NCBI GenBank assembly: GCA_022820725.1
Contig: JAJEFA010000015.1
Location: 21,809-85,808, forward strand
Direction of reading: 5' to 3'
From: Candidatus Binatia bacterium
GTDB lineage: Bacteria > Desulfobacterota > Binatia > Bin18
DNA: 64,000 nucleotides
Shown: positions 1 through 7,907 of the stretch, piece after piece
Numbering within the stretch: the stretch's first letter is position 1
Layout of the letters: every line of letters begins with the position of its first letter
Program-made: the position numbers and the translations under genes
Notes under the pieces: model-generated
Database searches by the model: none
What the model was told of the DNA's origin: nothing
What the model saw: the letters and a program-made list of their open reading frames with translations, nothing else

Positions 1-533
1 ATGCTGCCGGTCAGAAAATTCTCGGGCAGACGCTCGCGACGGGCGGTAAAAATGGCCGAGAAGTTCGCCAGCGAACCTCCTGTGGTCAGAAACCCACCGG
101 CAGAAGCTGGATAACCGATAATATCACAGAACCAGCGCACCACGTTGGCTTCAAGCTGAGCCAGACCGGGGGACGCAGCCCAGACGCCGACGTAGCGGTT
201 CACCGCGTCACTAATCAGGTCCGCTACCGCGGCATGAAAAATGCCGCCGCCGGGGACATAGGCTAAATAGCCTGGTCCGGCACAGTTGAAACTGCGCGGA
301 ATGGCCGTATGGAACAGCACACGTAAAAGCTCCGCATAGGTCTGTCCCTGCTCGGGCAGGGGCTCTCGCAGGCTGCGGGCGAGTTCGGCTCCGCCTTCGG
401 CATTAGCTGCCGGCTGGTCCGATAACGACTCAATATGGGCGGTAATATACTGCATCGCCTGGTCAACCAGGTGATGCATCTCGTCAGCCGAGGGCTCAAG
501 CGGGAAAGACTCCGCTACTCCGTCGCTATGCAT
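1..533 (-). CDS. Group II PLP-dependent decarboxylase, N-terminal part (cut by window edge)
   Basis: About 177 codons are visible and the gene continues beyond position 1. The product matches the N-terminal part of the pyridoxal-phosphate decarboxylases that act on aromatic or acidic amino acids (AADC/GAD family): a GPGYLAYVPGGG stretch, then RYVGVWAASPGLAQLE, then FLTTGGSLANFSAI, where the TGGS segment is the usual cofactor-phosphate region. The PLP lysine would lie outside the window. The ATG at 533 (or the in-frame ATG at 539) overlaps the stop of the upstream UGSC selenoprotein gene, so the two are probably translationally coupled and form one transcript with the genes up to about 3.9 kb. 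The substrate cannot be told from this fragment. Family confidence is high. Confidence 0.85.
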   Translation of the reverse strand, partial: MHSDGVAESFPLEPSADEMHHLVDQAMQYITAHIESLSDQPAANAEGGAELARSLREPLPEQGQTYAELLRVLFHTAIPRSFNCAGPGYLAYVPGGGIFHAAVADLISDAVNRYVGVWAASPGLAQLEANVVRWFCDIIGYPASAGGFLTTGGSLANFSAIFTARRERLPENFLTGS

Positions 534-1068
534 CGGCATGCGGCTCGCCTTGCAACAGAATCTCGACGCATTGCCGCAGGGCATCCTCCGCTTTTTCGCG
601 CAGAATCTGCTCAGTATTGCTGGCAATGGGATGGGGGATAACGGCAAAGGGGTAGTCGGACATACCCTGAACTGTAGCCATGGCTTTGGCTGTTGGGACA
701 AAACGATCGGTAATAATAGCGGTGGCCACTACACCGGCCTTTTCGGCAGTCAGGGCATCGTGCAAACTGCACGATGAACAACTGCCTCAATCACCGACCG
801 CAGAAATGACCGCGTCACACGCTGCGAACCCTTTTGCGACACCTTCAGGGACTGGACGGCTGGCATCCGGTTTGTGTAGGCGAATGACGGTACTGACGCC
901 GTGTTGTGAACGCAGGAGCGTTTCGACGTGATCGAGCAAGATGTCGACATTGAGCTTGCCGTTGTCGAGCAGGCCAACCGTCCGTCCGGCCAGAGAGGGC
1001 AGTCGGGAGACGGTGGCTTGGGCTGCCTGGTCGCCGTCAAAAGTTGGGTCAAGAACGCGTAGTGTCAT
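526..1068 (-). CDS. UGSC-family selenoprotein (in-frame TGA read as selenocysteine)
   Basis: Two open stretches, 1068-790 and 786-526, lie in one frame, separated only by a TGA at 789-787. Reading through it gives Sec-Gly-Ser-Cys, the defining UGSC motif of a known bacterial selenoprotein family, as Sec94-Gly95-Ser96-Cys97, followed by Ser-Ser-Cys100. The full product is 180 aa. Residues 1-93 contain an alternating beta/alpha pattern (AGRTVGLLDNGKLNVD; AVISAVGD). The part after the motif continues it (GVVATAIITDRF; a proline-rich HPIASN stretch). A hairpin with SECIS geometry follows the TGA directly. The ATG at 1068 has a GGAG about 7 bases upstream. The family is redox-like, but I know of no established reaction. 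The gene overlaps the PLP decarboxylase start. A conventional caller would report a truncated 93-aa protein, which I consider wrong. Confidence 0.88.
745..786 (-). promoter_or_regulatory. Putative bacterial SECIS element immediately after the UGA of the UGSC gene
   Basis: Read on the minus strand from just after the TGA (789-787), the RNA can fold into a two-part hairpin. An outer 6-bp stem pairs 786-781 (GGCAGT) with 750-745 (ACTGCC), with an internal loop (780-777 against 755-751). A perfect 9-bp upper stem pairs 776-768 (CATCGTGCA) with 764-756 (TGCACGATG), closed by the 3-nt loop GTT at 767-765. The loop starts with G and lies 19 nt after the UGA. Both fit the usual bacterial SECIS constraints: a G early in a small apical loop, about 16-37 nt from the UGA. 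SelB binding is an inference. Confidence 0.8.
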
Positions 1069-1083
1069 GGAGTGTCTCCGATA

Positions 1084-1130
1084 GGGGTTAGGGGTTAGGG
1101 GAGCTGTAGGGGCAACCCTTGTGGTTGCCC
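1084..1130. repeat. Telomere-like G-rich repeat plus short inverted repeat in intergenic space
   Basis: The space between the UGSC gene and its upstream neighbour starts with GGGGTTA repeated twice plus a third GGGG (1084-1101), and a fourth G-run at 1109-1112. An 8-bp inverted repeat follows: GGGCAACC at 1110-1117 and GGTTGCCC at 1123-1130 around CTTGT. Related C-rich or G-rich units occur near 7.87 kb and 10.09 kb. This looks like a dispersed intergenic repeat. Four G-runs could form a quadruplex on the plus strand. Confidence 0.6.
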
Positions 1131-1147
1131 GGTTTCGTTTATACGTT

Positions 1148-2188
1148 TCATGGGGTTTCGATGATTTGCGTCACGGCCTGTGACCGGGAGCCCAACCACG
1201 GCGGCACAATCGCTCCAAACCCACCCGCCGGACCACCGGCGGCGATCACGAGTAAATCGTCCGGTGAGCGTAAGGCGCCGAAGCGCTGGTCTGCTCCCTT
1301 GCCCAGGTTGACGATCTGCTTCTTTCCCACCGTTGCCCAGTCGCGCCGCACGACCTGGGCGGAGCGATAGACGTACTCCTGAATATCGCGCTTTTGCCAG
1401 CCCGCGGTGACGATGAGATCGCGCAGTTGTTTGGGAACGATCAGGGCATAATTCCCGGCCCAGATCGAATAGGTCAACATATTGTGACGTATCTCTGCTG
1501 CAAAGGTCTCGGCGATTTCTTCCGGGTCGCGGGTCCACTCGTTCATGGTCTGGTGCGGGGACTCTCCCGCCATAACCGTGACCGCCGACGTACCGGCAGG
1601 CAGGCCACGCTGCTGCGCGAGGGGAGTCCAGGGGCTGTCTTCTTCGTCTTCGGCAATACAGAAGCTGAATTTACCCGGATGACCCAGGGTGGAGCGGTCG
1701 AGCTGTCCGGGCAGACAGCCCAGCACGTTAATGAGTATGAGACGGATGGCACGGCCAATACAGGCATTAGCCCGGCTGTGATTAGCCAGGACATTATGGG
1801 TGGCGTTCAGTTCGATTCGCTGTCGAATGGGGCCGTTGACCACAATGAACTGGGCACTCCCTCCAGTACTTGCCGTGCTGCCGTGCAGATTGAACTCAGG
1901 CTGGCACATGGCTTTGATTACGGCGACGACCACGGGCATATAGGCCGGCAGACAGCCCGCCATCACCGCATTGATGGCGACCTTCTCTGCGGTAATCGGA
2001 CGTTGGCGGACGGACTCGACGCCAATAACCGCGCTCGGTGCTAGGCCAGTCGCATCGAGACAGTCCTGAACCAATTCCTCGGTAGGGGGAAGAATGGGCA
2101 GACCATCCGTCCAGCCGCGTCGGTGATACATATCATTGACGGCGACGATATCGGCCAGGTCGTAGCTTGGGGACCGCAATTGTGTCAC
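1148..2188 (-). CDS. Conserved-looking protein of unknown function in the UGSC operon (346 aa)
   Basis: A soluble 346-aa protein that I do not recognise as a named enzyme. It begins with a GTG at 2188, preceded by AAAGGT about 8 bases upstream, and lies 3 bases after the MFS transporter stop, so co-transcription is very likely. Visible features are a DMYHRRGWTDGLPILPPT motif near the N-terminus, several cysteines (AGCLPAYMP, KAMCQPEF, NACIGRA, NVLGCLPGQ), a GSTASTGGSAQFIVVNGP glycine/serine-rich segment near residue 105, and a hydrophobic VIAAGGPAGGFGAIVPPW segment near the C-terminus. No signal peptide or membrane span is obvious. Its place next to the UGSC selenoprotein suggests a shared, possibly redox or C-S/C-N bond, pathway; this is inference only. 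Confidence 0.85.
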   Translation of the reverse strand: MTQLRSPSYDLADIVAVNDMYHRRGWTDGLPILPPTEELVQDCLDATGLAPSAVIGVESVRQRPITAEKVAINAVMAGCLPAYMPVVVAVIKAMCQPEFNLHGSTASTGGSAQFIVVNGPIRQRIELNATHNVLANHSRANACIGRAIRLILINVLGCLPGQLDRSTLGHPGKFSFCIAEDEEDSPWTPLAQQRGLPAGTSAVTVMAGESPHQTMNEWTRDPEEIAETFAAEIRHNMLTYSIWAGNYALIVPKQLRDLIVTAGWQKRDIQEYVYRSAQVVRRDWATVGKKQIVNLGKGADQRFGALRSPDDLLVIAAGGPAGGFGAIVPPWLGSRSQAVTQIIETP

Positions 2189-2191
2189 TGG

Positions 2192-3466
2192 CTATACCTT
2201 TCGTGGATGCGGGTGGCGTAAAAGATAGGGAACAAGCGGCACCATAACCAGCAGGGGAAGACTGACCAGGATCGCGGCCCAGAATACATTGAGGTGCTCG
2301 GTGATATAGCCCCCTGACCAGGGTCCTAACACGATGCCAAGACTGAAGGCCATATTATAAAACCCGAAGGCTCTGCCAGACTGCCCGTCGGTGAGATAGT
2401 CCGCCATCAGGGGTAGGGTGGGGACAAGGGCTGCCGACAAGGCAAAAATTGTTCCCAGGGCGAGGGGGAACAGCCAGATCGAATCGAGAGCGGAAAACAG
2501 ACTGGGCGTGAGGACCGCCGCGGCGAGCAGGCCGAATTGGATGGGTTCCCGTCGCCCGCGCCGATCCGACCACCAACCGATGAATGGCTGGATAATCAGC
2601 ATAGCCAGACCCCAGCCCGAAAAGAACAGACCGATGTGCTGGCGCGTCCAATCCAGCCGGGAGAATTGGAGCGGCAGCAATATCTCAATGGCCCCTAGCG
2701 TGGCACAAGTGACGAGAATCACCAAGCAGGCGCACACAAGCTCGCGTCGTAATCCATCTCGGAAAAAAGATGGAGCGACAGAGTTGGCAACTACATGGGT
2801 GGAGGACGGCGCATGGCGCGGGAGCAGGGCAAAGGCGCATACGGCCAAGCCAAACGGCACCCCGGCAAAATACAGGAAGGGGTCACGCACCTGGCCCAGA
2901 CTACCGAGGGCCGGACCGGCAACAACGCCGATACTGAAGGCCATCATCAGGACGCTCATTTCCACGCCACGCCGCTCTGTAGTCGCCAGCCGGGCCGCGA
3001 GAGGGAGGGCCGCAGCCCAGGTGGCGGACGCGGCAATCCCCTGCGTGACGCGGCAGCCGAGCAGGGTCCAGAACCCGCTGGCCTGCCAGAATCCGAGCGA
3101 GGCAACTCCCAAGGCCAGCATGCCGACTGTCAGCCACCGCCGTTCGCCCCAGCGGTCAACCAGCAGACCAAAGGGAAGGTAGAGCAACAGGGAAATCAAG
3201 CCGTATGAGGCATACAGCGTACCCGTGCGGGTTTCTCCCAGGCTCAATTCCGCCGCAAAGCTCGGCAGCGCCGGGATGATAACCGTATAGCCCACGGCAT
3301 CAGTAAAAATAATGGCCACCGCCAGGCCGAGTAATAGCCCGCGCGGCCGCACCGCCCGCGCGGCACGAGTGGACGCGGTCGCTGGGGGTGAAGCGGAAAG
3401 CGCGACCCCAGCTTGGGAAAGGGCGGACAGGGCAGGGCGCGTCTGGGAGGAATCAGACTGCTTCAT
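2192..3466 (-). CDS. Major facilitator superfamily transporter
   Basis: A 424-aa integral membrane protein with about 12 hydrophobic segments. It carries the MFS loop 2-3 signature LPFGLLVDRWGERRWL and a related GWWSDRRGRREP loop in the second half, consistent with a drug/sugar-proton antiporter-like permease. The start at 3466 (MKQSDSS) overlaps the last 14 bases of the upstream membrane-anchored protein gene. Longer in-frame starts up to 3529 would add an Arg/Pro-rich leader and are less likely. About 55 hydrophilic, Ala-rich residues precede the first membrane span. It probably moves the substrate or product of the downstream UGSC/decarboxylase genes; the substrate is unknown. Confidence 0.88.
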   Translation of the reverse strand: MKQSDSSQTRPALSALSQAGVALSASPPATASTRAARAVRPRGLLLGLAVAIIFTDAVGYTVIIPALPSFAAELSLGETRTGTLYASYGLISLLLYLPFGLLVDRWGERRWLTVGMLALGVASLGFWQASGFWTLLGCRVTQGIAASATWAAALPLAARLATTERRGVEMSVLMMAFSIGVVAGPALGSLGQVRDPFLYFAGVPFGLAVCAFALLPRHAPSSTHVVANSVAPSFFRDGLRRELVCACLVILVTCATLGAIEILLPLQFSRLDWTRQHIGLFFSGWGLAMLIIQPFIGWWSDRRGRREPIQFGLLAAAVLTPSLFSALDSIWLFPLALGTIFALSAALVPTLPLMADYLTDGQSGRAFGFYNMAFSLGIVLGPWSGGYITEHLNVFWAAILVSLPLLVMVPLVPYLLRHPHPRKV

Positions 3467-3959
3467 CGTTTTTGGCCGTGGCCGGCTTGGTGGTCTGGGA
3501 GGAAAAGAGATCCGGATGCTGGTCAACAAAGACGCTGGGGTCGCCCCGCCCCAGCGCTCGCAGATATGCCTGATTATGGTCCTGCAACCACTGTTTTTCG
3601 GGAATGAGGTCGGGCGCCCGCTCGTCCGTAGGCTCGTCCTGGAGGCTCATCTCCTGTTTGAGTTGGAGGAGGCGCTCGACGATCACCAGCGGGTTCTGAC
3701 CGGCGTTCTGTTCCGCGGTTTCCAGCAGCAGCTCTGACGTCCGTTTGTTCAGATAGTCCAGCATCATAGTGCGCTGACGGGGGGTGGCCATCTTGCAGGC
3801 GGCGCGGGCCGCGACTTTGGCGTCCTCTTCACCCAGCAGTGCGTAGACTTTCACCGCGTTGAAGAAATAGGAAGGGACACTCTGAGCCCGCCCACGCCCC
3901 CGGGACCAGACGTAGAAAAGAACCAGAATAGCCAAGAGTGTAGCGAGAAGGACGACCAT
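3453..3959 (-). CDS. Membrane-anchored protein of unknown function (168 aa)
   Basis: The first 18 or so residues form one membrane segment (VVLLATLLAILVLFYVW), followed by a basic stop-transfer cluster (SRGRGRAQ) and a mostly helical, charged soluble region. That region is rich in Glu, Gln and Leu around residues 75-115 and suggests helical hairpins or a coiled coil. No catalytic motif is seen. The orientation suggests a single-span anchor with the bulk in the cytoplasm. It overlaps the MFS gene start and probably heads the same operon. I do not recognise the family. Confidence 0.75.
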   Translation of the reverse strand: MVVLLATLLAILVLFYVWSRGRGRAQSVPSYFFNAVKVYALLGEEDAKVAARAACKMATPRQRTMMLDYLNKRTSELLLETAEQNAGQNPLVIVERLLQLKQEMSLQDEPTDERAPDLIPEKQWLQDHNQAYLRALGRGDPSVFVDQHPDLFSSQTTKPATAKNDEAV

Positions 3960-4001
3960 AATGGCGATGGAATCCTTATCTCGGCCTTTGCACCAGCGGT
4001 G

Positions 4002-4619
4002 CTAGGCTGCCAGTCGCTCGCGCACGCGAACCAGGCGTTCAGCGCCCCAGAACAGCTCGCCCTTGACCACGTAGCTGGGGACGCCAAACACGCCCACCTT
4101 TTCGGCCTCGGTTTGTATGCGCTCCAACTCGCGGCGTCCGTCGCCGGTCAGGTAATCGAGAAACCCTTGGGTATCGATACCGACCTCTTCCAGCGTTTTC
4201 TTCAGCACCTGGGGGTCTTCAATCTCGAGTTCGCGTTTCCAAAAGCGTTCGTACACGAGCCGGTGGTAGGGTCGGAAATCTCCCTGCTGTTTGGCGTACA
4301 GCATGCCGATATGGCTCAGCGAAGAGTCGAAAATATGGCGGGGGCCTCGAATGGTCAGGCCGCGCCGGGTGGCCTCGCGGCGGCAGTCCATATAGCTGTA
4401 TTTCACCCGCCGCCACTGATGGGCATTCCGCTCCTCAGCAACGACCTTGCCCGTGTTATCGACCTCGGCAGAACCCAGAAATTTGGGAATGTCCAAGGTC
4501 AGCGGCAGAAAGTCTACCGTCACATCGAACTCCTGTTCCAGTTGAAAAGTTTCCTCCTGGGCAAGGTAGGCGTACGGGCTCTTATAATCAAAGTAATGAG
4601 TGATGGTGGTAATCGCCAT
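4002..4619 (-). CDS. DsbA/2-hydroxychromene-2-carboxylate isomerase-like thioredoxin-fold protein
   Basis: A 205-aa protein of the DsbA-like thioredoxin superfamily. The N-terminal YFDYKSPYAYLAQEE matches the family's active-site region, with Ser-Pro-Tyr where true disulfide oxidases have Cys-x-x-Cys. This places it with the HCCA isomerase/GST-kappa branch, which uses glutathione and acts on aromatic breakdown intermediates. The C-terminal GVFGVPSYVVKGELFWGAERL is the hallmark cis-proline and substrate-binding stretch of that branch. I chose MAITTI at 4619; the upstream extension is basic and unlike the family. No disulfide chemistry is expected. The substrate is unknown, although nearby monooxygenase and glutathione-related genes fit aromatic compound turnover. 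Confidence 0.88.
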   Translation of the reverse strand: MAITTITHYFDYKSPYAYLAQEETFQLEQEFDVTVDFLPLTLDIPKFLGSAEVDNTGKVVAEERNAHQWRRVKYSYMDCRREATRRGLTIRGPRHIFDSSLSHIGMLYAKQQGDFRPYHRLVYERFWKRELEIEDPQVLKKTLEEVGIDTQGFLDYLTGDGRRELERIQTEAEKVGVFGVPSYVVKGELFWGAERLVRVRERLAA

Positions 4620-4768
4620 ACCGGTACTCCTGTCTTCGTGGTTGCGGCTCGAACCTAGCCTATCCGCTGGCATCCCTGCAAGGGAGGAGCGGTGCTGCAC
4701 GACGGACCAAGCCGCTCACCCTTGCCGCGGGCCGCTCTACGGGGCATACACAACACGAGGAGGATAGT

Positions 4769-6001
4769 ATGAGCAAGCAGAGAGTAACGGCTCACCCCAA
4801 TCCACGCCGCCGCCGGTGGCCTCGGGTTGGCTCACACGAGGAACTCGTCCGCCGCGCCCAGGCGCTGGCACCCGTCCTGCGCCAGCGTGCGCCACACACC
4901 GATGACCTTCGACACCTGCCCGATGAAACCCGTCAAGACCTCCAGACGGCTGGTCTTGCCCGGATTCTCCAGCCGGCGCGCTATGGGGGGTGTGAGGCTC
5001 ACCTGTCCGGTATGGTTGATATTCTGACGACGGTCGGCAGTGGCTGTGGTTCGACCGCCTGGTGTCTGGCCCAATACATCGGTCATAATTTCATGGTGGC
5101 GCAGTGGCCGGAACGTGCTCAAGAGACGGTCTGGGGAACGAGTCCGCAGAATCTGTTGAGCGGCATCCTCATCCCTCTTTTGGGCAAAGCCAGAAAGGTC
5201 CGGGGCGGGTATGAACTGTCCGGGCGGTTTCCATTTGTGAGTGGGGTCACGAGTTGTGACTGGTGCCTGTTTGCTGCCATGGTGGAAAACGGACCGGGCG
5301 GGAAGCCCGAAGAGCGCTATTTCATCCTGCCCCAGGGCGCGTTCGAGATTCTCGATACCTGGGACGCCATCGGACTGCGGGGCTCGGCCAGCCACGATGT
5401 CAAAGCCGACCGCGTGTTTATCCCGACCCATATGACGCTGCCGCTACGACATCTGAAAGGCGGCGAGACGAGTCCGGGGCGCAAGGTCAACCGTGCGCCG
5501 CTCTACCGCTCGCCCAGCTATATGACGTTCGGCATTCTCATCTCCAGCGCGTCGGTTGGGATCGCCGAGGGCATCGTGCGCGATTATGTTGAGCAGGTCA
5601 AAAGCCGGGTCACGCTCATGTCCGGCCAGAACCTGCACGAGCAGGCGTTACAACACACGAAAATTTCGGAGGCGACGCTGGCGGTTGAAGCTGCCAAAGC
5701 CTTGCTGTACAGAAACTGCGACGAGATTATGCAAATCCTCGAAGCGGGTAACTTACCGTCGCCCGAGCGGCGGACAAAATATCGTGCCGCGGGTGCTTAC
5801 GCCGGCAAGCTGGCCCTTCAGGCCGCGAACCTGATCTGGGATGCCGGTGGCGGACGTGGGGTGTATATGAATAACCCCATTGCACGCGCCTATCGCGATA
5901 TCTGCACGGCAACCCGCCATTTTACTCATATTTGGGACGTGAACGGCGCGACCCATGGACGGGTCCGGGTCGGGCTGCCTTTGGACAATCCGGCGTTGTA
6001 A
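4769..6001 (+). CDS. HsaA/acyl-CoA dehydrogenase-fold flavin-dependent monooxygenase
   Basis: A 410-aa protein with an acyl-CoA dehydrogenase fold, most like the flavin-dependent two-component monooxygenases (HsaA, HpaB-like) that hydroxylate phenols or steroid ring fragments. Supporting stretches are GSGCGSTAWCLAQYIGHN (N-terminal helical domain), ELSGRFPFVSGVTSCDW (middle beta domain), GLRGSASHDVKADRVFIP and the C-terminal HIWDVNGATHGRVRVG. The catalytic Glu of acyl-CoA dehydrogenases is not evident, which favours oxygenase over dehydrogenase chemistry. An ideal ribosome site (GAGGAGG) lies about 6 bases before the ATG. It is divergent from the DsbA-like gene. No reductase partner is adjacent, so flavin would have to be supplied by a reductase elsewhere. 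Confidence 0.85.
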   Translation: MSKQRVTAHPNPRRRRWPRVGSHEELVRRAQALAPVLRQRAPHTDDLRHLPDETRQDLQTAGLARILQPARYGGCEAHLSGMVDILTTVGSGCGSTAWCLAQYIGHNFMVAQWPERAQETVWGTSPQNLLSGILIPLLGKARKVRGGYELSGRFPFVSGVTSCDWCLFAAMVENGPGGKPEERYFILPQGAFEILDTWDAIGLRGSASHDVKADRVFIPTHMTLPLRHLKGGETSPGRKVNRAPLYRSPSYMTFGILISSASVGIAEGIVRDYVEQVKSRVTLMSGQNLHEQALQHTKISEATLAVEAAKALLYRNCDEIMQILEAGNLPSPERRTKYRAAGAYAGKLALQAANLIWDAGGGRGVYMNNPIARAYRDICTATRHFTHIWDVNGATHGRVRVGLPLDNPAL

Positions 6002-6016
6002 GTCCCAACGAACCGC

Positions 6017-6661
6017 TTATGGCCTGCCCCGCCTTCCGTATCGCCATAGGAGGAGCAGTGTCCACAAGAACAGGATGTCCAGGCAGAGATGTGCGGCCGC
6101 CAGCAGCTCTCGGGAAAGAGGTTGGATTGTGGCCGCCAGAGAGACAAGAGAGTCTGGCGCGGAAGCCTGATCGGCTGCATGCTGGACCAGCCGTGTCAGG
6201 AGTCGGCGTTGCTGCTGAACCGTGTCCAGAGCGGTCCAGTGCAGACAGGCAAATACGCTGAAGGCCAGTGCCCAAAGCGCCAAGATGGCAGTAACGGTCC
6301 GGGTTCCGGTGATGAATCGGACGAGGACGGCGGAAAAAATCAGCAGTCCCAACCCAACCCAGGCAAAGAGGGACCAGAGTTGTCGGGCGGCTGCCGATTG
6401 CTGAAACGCCAGTTCGAGGACGTTATGGGCGGTCACCATTGCTGTCGGGTCGAGGCCGACTTGGGGTGGATCGATATGCGGGTCCAGACCCAGGTCGCTC
6501 GGCGAATTGCCGCCCTCATCCACGAGGTGAAAGCTCTCCTGACCGGGCGCTGGCTGCTCGTCTGACTCAGCGGCAGCGCCGGGACCGCTACAGAGTGCCA
6601 CTCCAATAACAAGAGGAAAAAACAAGGTCCGCAGTTGTCTGATGCCTGATCTGTGAGCCAC
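6017..6661 (-). CDS. Membrane protein with signal peptide, unknown function (214 aa)
   Basis: The N-terminus is a signal peptide (basic RSGIRQLR, then a hydrophobic FFPLVIGVALCS core ending near GAAAES). An acidic, proline-rich linker of about 60 residues follows, containing GLDPHIDPPQVGLDP. Three hydrophobic spans come next: LFAWVGLGLLIFSAVLV, VTAILALWALAFSVFACL and LCLDILFLWTLLLLW. It is convergent with the upstream monooxygenase gene, with 15 bases between stops. The membrane pattern and signal sequence argue that this strand is the coding one. I recognise no family. Confidence 0.7.
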   Translation of the reverse strand: MAHRSGIRQLRTLFFPLVIGVALCSGPGAAAESDEQPAPGQESFHLVDEGGNSPSDLGLDPHIDPPQVGLDPTAMVTAHNVLELAFQQSAAARQLWSLFAWVGLGLLIFSAVLVRFITGTRTVTAILALWALAFSVFACLHWTALDTVQQQRRLLTRLVQHAADQASAPDSLVSLAATIQPLSRELLAAAHLCLDILFLWTLLLLWRYGRRGRP

Positions 6662-6828
6662 GTGTCTGAAACCGTTTTGGTATTCTTTCCTCCTTTTTGC
6701 CAGGAACGGCAGCGACGTTCCAGCGGGGGTGATACGGATAGTAAAGAGGAGGTACGGTCGAATCGATGCTTGTCTGCGTATCTGAGGTTTGTTATCCGTC
6801 CCTTCAATTCTTTCAGAAGGAGGTGGAC

Positions 6829-7821
6829 ATGGCTCAAACGCTAACAGAACTCTTAAAAGACGCGCCCAAAAACTGGGGACGCTGGGGTGCGGACGATGAA
6901 CTCGGTTCTCTGAATTTTCTGACCCAAGCGGAAGTCCTGCGTGGGGTGAGGGCTGTTCAAAGCGGTAAGGTCTTTACGCTCCAGGTGCGGATGTGCCATC
7001 CCGACGGCGACCCCGGCTATAAGGGCCGCAGCCAGCCGAGCCGGATGATGGTCATGGACAAGGGCCACTATCTGAGCGGGAAGGCTCAGCCGTTTCCGGG
7101 GGGAATCGAATACGCCGATGACGTCATGATGACCAATCTCCAGGCCACGACGCAGTATGATGCCCTGGGCCACGTCTGGTTCGATGACAAACTCTATAAT
7201 GGCTATGACGCCAGAACGACCATGGGTGGCGGACTCAGTAAAGATAGCATTCTACCCGTGGCGGAACGCGGCGTAGTCGGCCGCGGCGTATTGCTCGACG
7301 TAGCGCGCTACAAAAACCAGCCTCATCTGCCTGCCGGGTATGGCATCAGCTTGGACGAGTTGCAGCAGACGGCCGAACATCAAAAGTTGACCATAGAAAA
7401 GCACGATATCCTCCTGGTTCGGACCGGCTGGCTGAATCGCTTTTTTACCGAAGGGCCGGCGGCCTATTACGGTGAAAACGCAACGGATGACTCGCCCGAT
7501 ACGGCTGTCCAGGCCATGAGTGAACCGGGGATTGCATACAGCCCCGAGCTGGTGGACTGGTTCCACGAGATGGAAATCCCCAGCCTGGGCAGCGATACCC
7601 TGGCCAGCGAGCAAACGTCTCACCCCGAGTCCGGCTGCTTTGTGCCGCTCCACGGGGCACTCATGCGCAATCTCGGTGTTCTGTTCAGCGAAATCAACTG
7701 GCTCGAAGACTTGGCCGCCGATTGTGCGCAAGACGGACAGTACGCGTTTCTTTATGCCTGCACGCCGCTCAAGATCGTCGGTGCTGCCGGCTCGCCGATT
7801 AATCCGATTGTGGTGAAGTAG
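6829..7821 (+). CDS. Cyclase family protein (kynurenine-formamidase-like fold)
   Basis: A 330-aa member of the cyclase/kynurenine formamidase superfamily (PF04199), metal-dependent hydrolases or cyclases acting on amides and lactones. The typical WGRWGADDELGSLNFLT opening is present, and the metal-site stretch appears as YDALGHVWFDDKLYNGY rather than the classic HxGTHxD, a variant seen in the longer subfamily. GVLLDVARY, HDILLVRTGW and LGSDTLASEQT follow. An excellent ribosome site (AGAAGGAGGT) fixes the ATG at 6829 rather than the earlier in-frame ATG at 6766. It stands alone between two minus-strand genes. The substrate cannot be given; such enzymes often sit in amide or aromatic degradation pathways. 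Confidence 0.88.
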   Translation: MAQTLTELLKDAPKNWGRWGADDELGSLNFLTQAEVLRGVRAVQSGKVFTLQVRMCHPDGDPGYKGRSQPSRMMVMDKGHYLSGKAQPFPGGIEYADDVMMTNLQATTQYDALGHVWFDDKLYNGYDARTTMGGGLSKDSILPVAERGVVGRGVLLDVARYKNQPHLPAGYGISLDELQQTAEHQKLTIEKHDILLVRTGWLNRFFTEGPAAYYGENATDDSPDTAVQAMSEPGIAYSPELVDWFHEMEIPSLGSDTLASEQTSHPESGCFVPLHGALMRNLGVLFSEINWLEDLAADCAQDGQYAFLYACTPLKIVGAAGSPINPIVVK

Positions 7822-7836
7822 ACCCCCTCACCCTAG

Positions 7837-7901
7837 CCCTCTCCCTCAAGGGGAGAGGGGACAAGAGCCCAACCCCTAACCCCTAATCCCCAGTCCCTTA
7901 A
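7837..7901. repeat. Intergenic hairpin plus C-rich telomere-like repeat
   Basis: Between two convergent genes lies a perfect 9-bp inverted repeat, CCCTCTCCC at 7837-7845 and GGGAGAGGG at 7851-7859, of a type widespread in bacterial intergenic DNA. It is followed at 7868-7901 by a C-rich block with CCCCTAA units, the complement of the G-rich block near 1.08 kb. The hairpin has no T-run, so it is not a classical terminator, but it may protect the 3' ends of both convergent transcripts. Confidence 0.65.
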
Positions 7902-7907
7902 ACGGTG

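Noticed and set aside
526..765. A separate 79-aa gene starting after the TGA of the UGSC protein
   Set aside because: It has no ribosome site, and the in-frame TGA with SECIS-like hairpin and the UGSC motif show it is the C-terminal half of one selenoprotein.
787..1068. Pseudogene made by a nonsense TGA
   Set aside because: The TGA sits precisely at the Sec position of a known motif, the downstream part is preserved, and the SECIS geometry fits; decay would not produce these together.
2418..3182. A 254-aa plus-strand reading frame opposite the MFS transporter
   Set aside because: It is Arg/Pro-rich, has no membrane or domain pattern, and lies fully antisense to a clear MFS gene.
6089..6565. 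A 158-aa plus-strand frame opposite the membrane protein at 6017-6661
   Set aside because: Low-complexity, no ribosome site; the minus strand has a signal peptide and three membrane spans.
7837..7859. Rho-independent terminator between the convergent genes
   Set aside because: The hairpin is perfect but no T-run follows on either strand, so I kept it as a repeat only.
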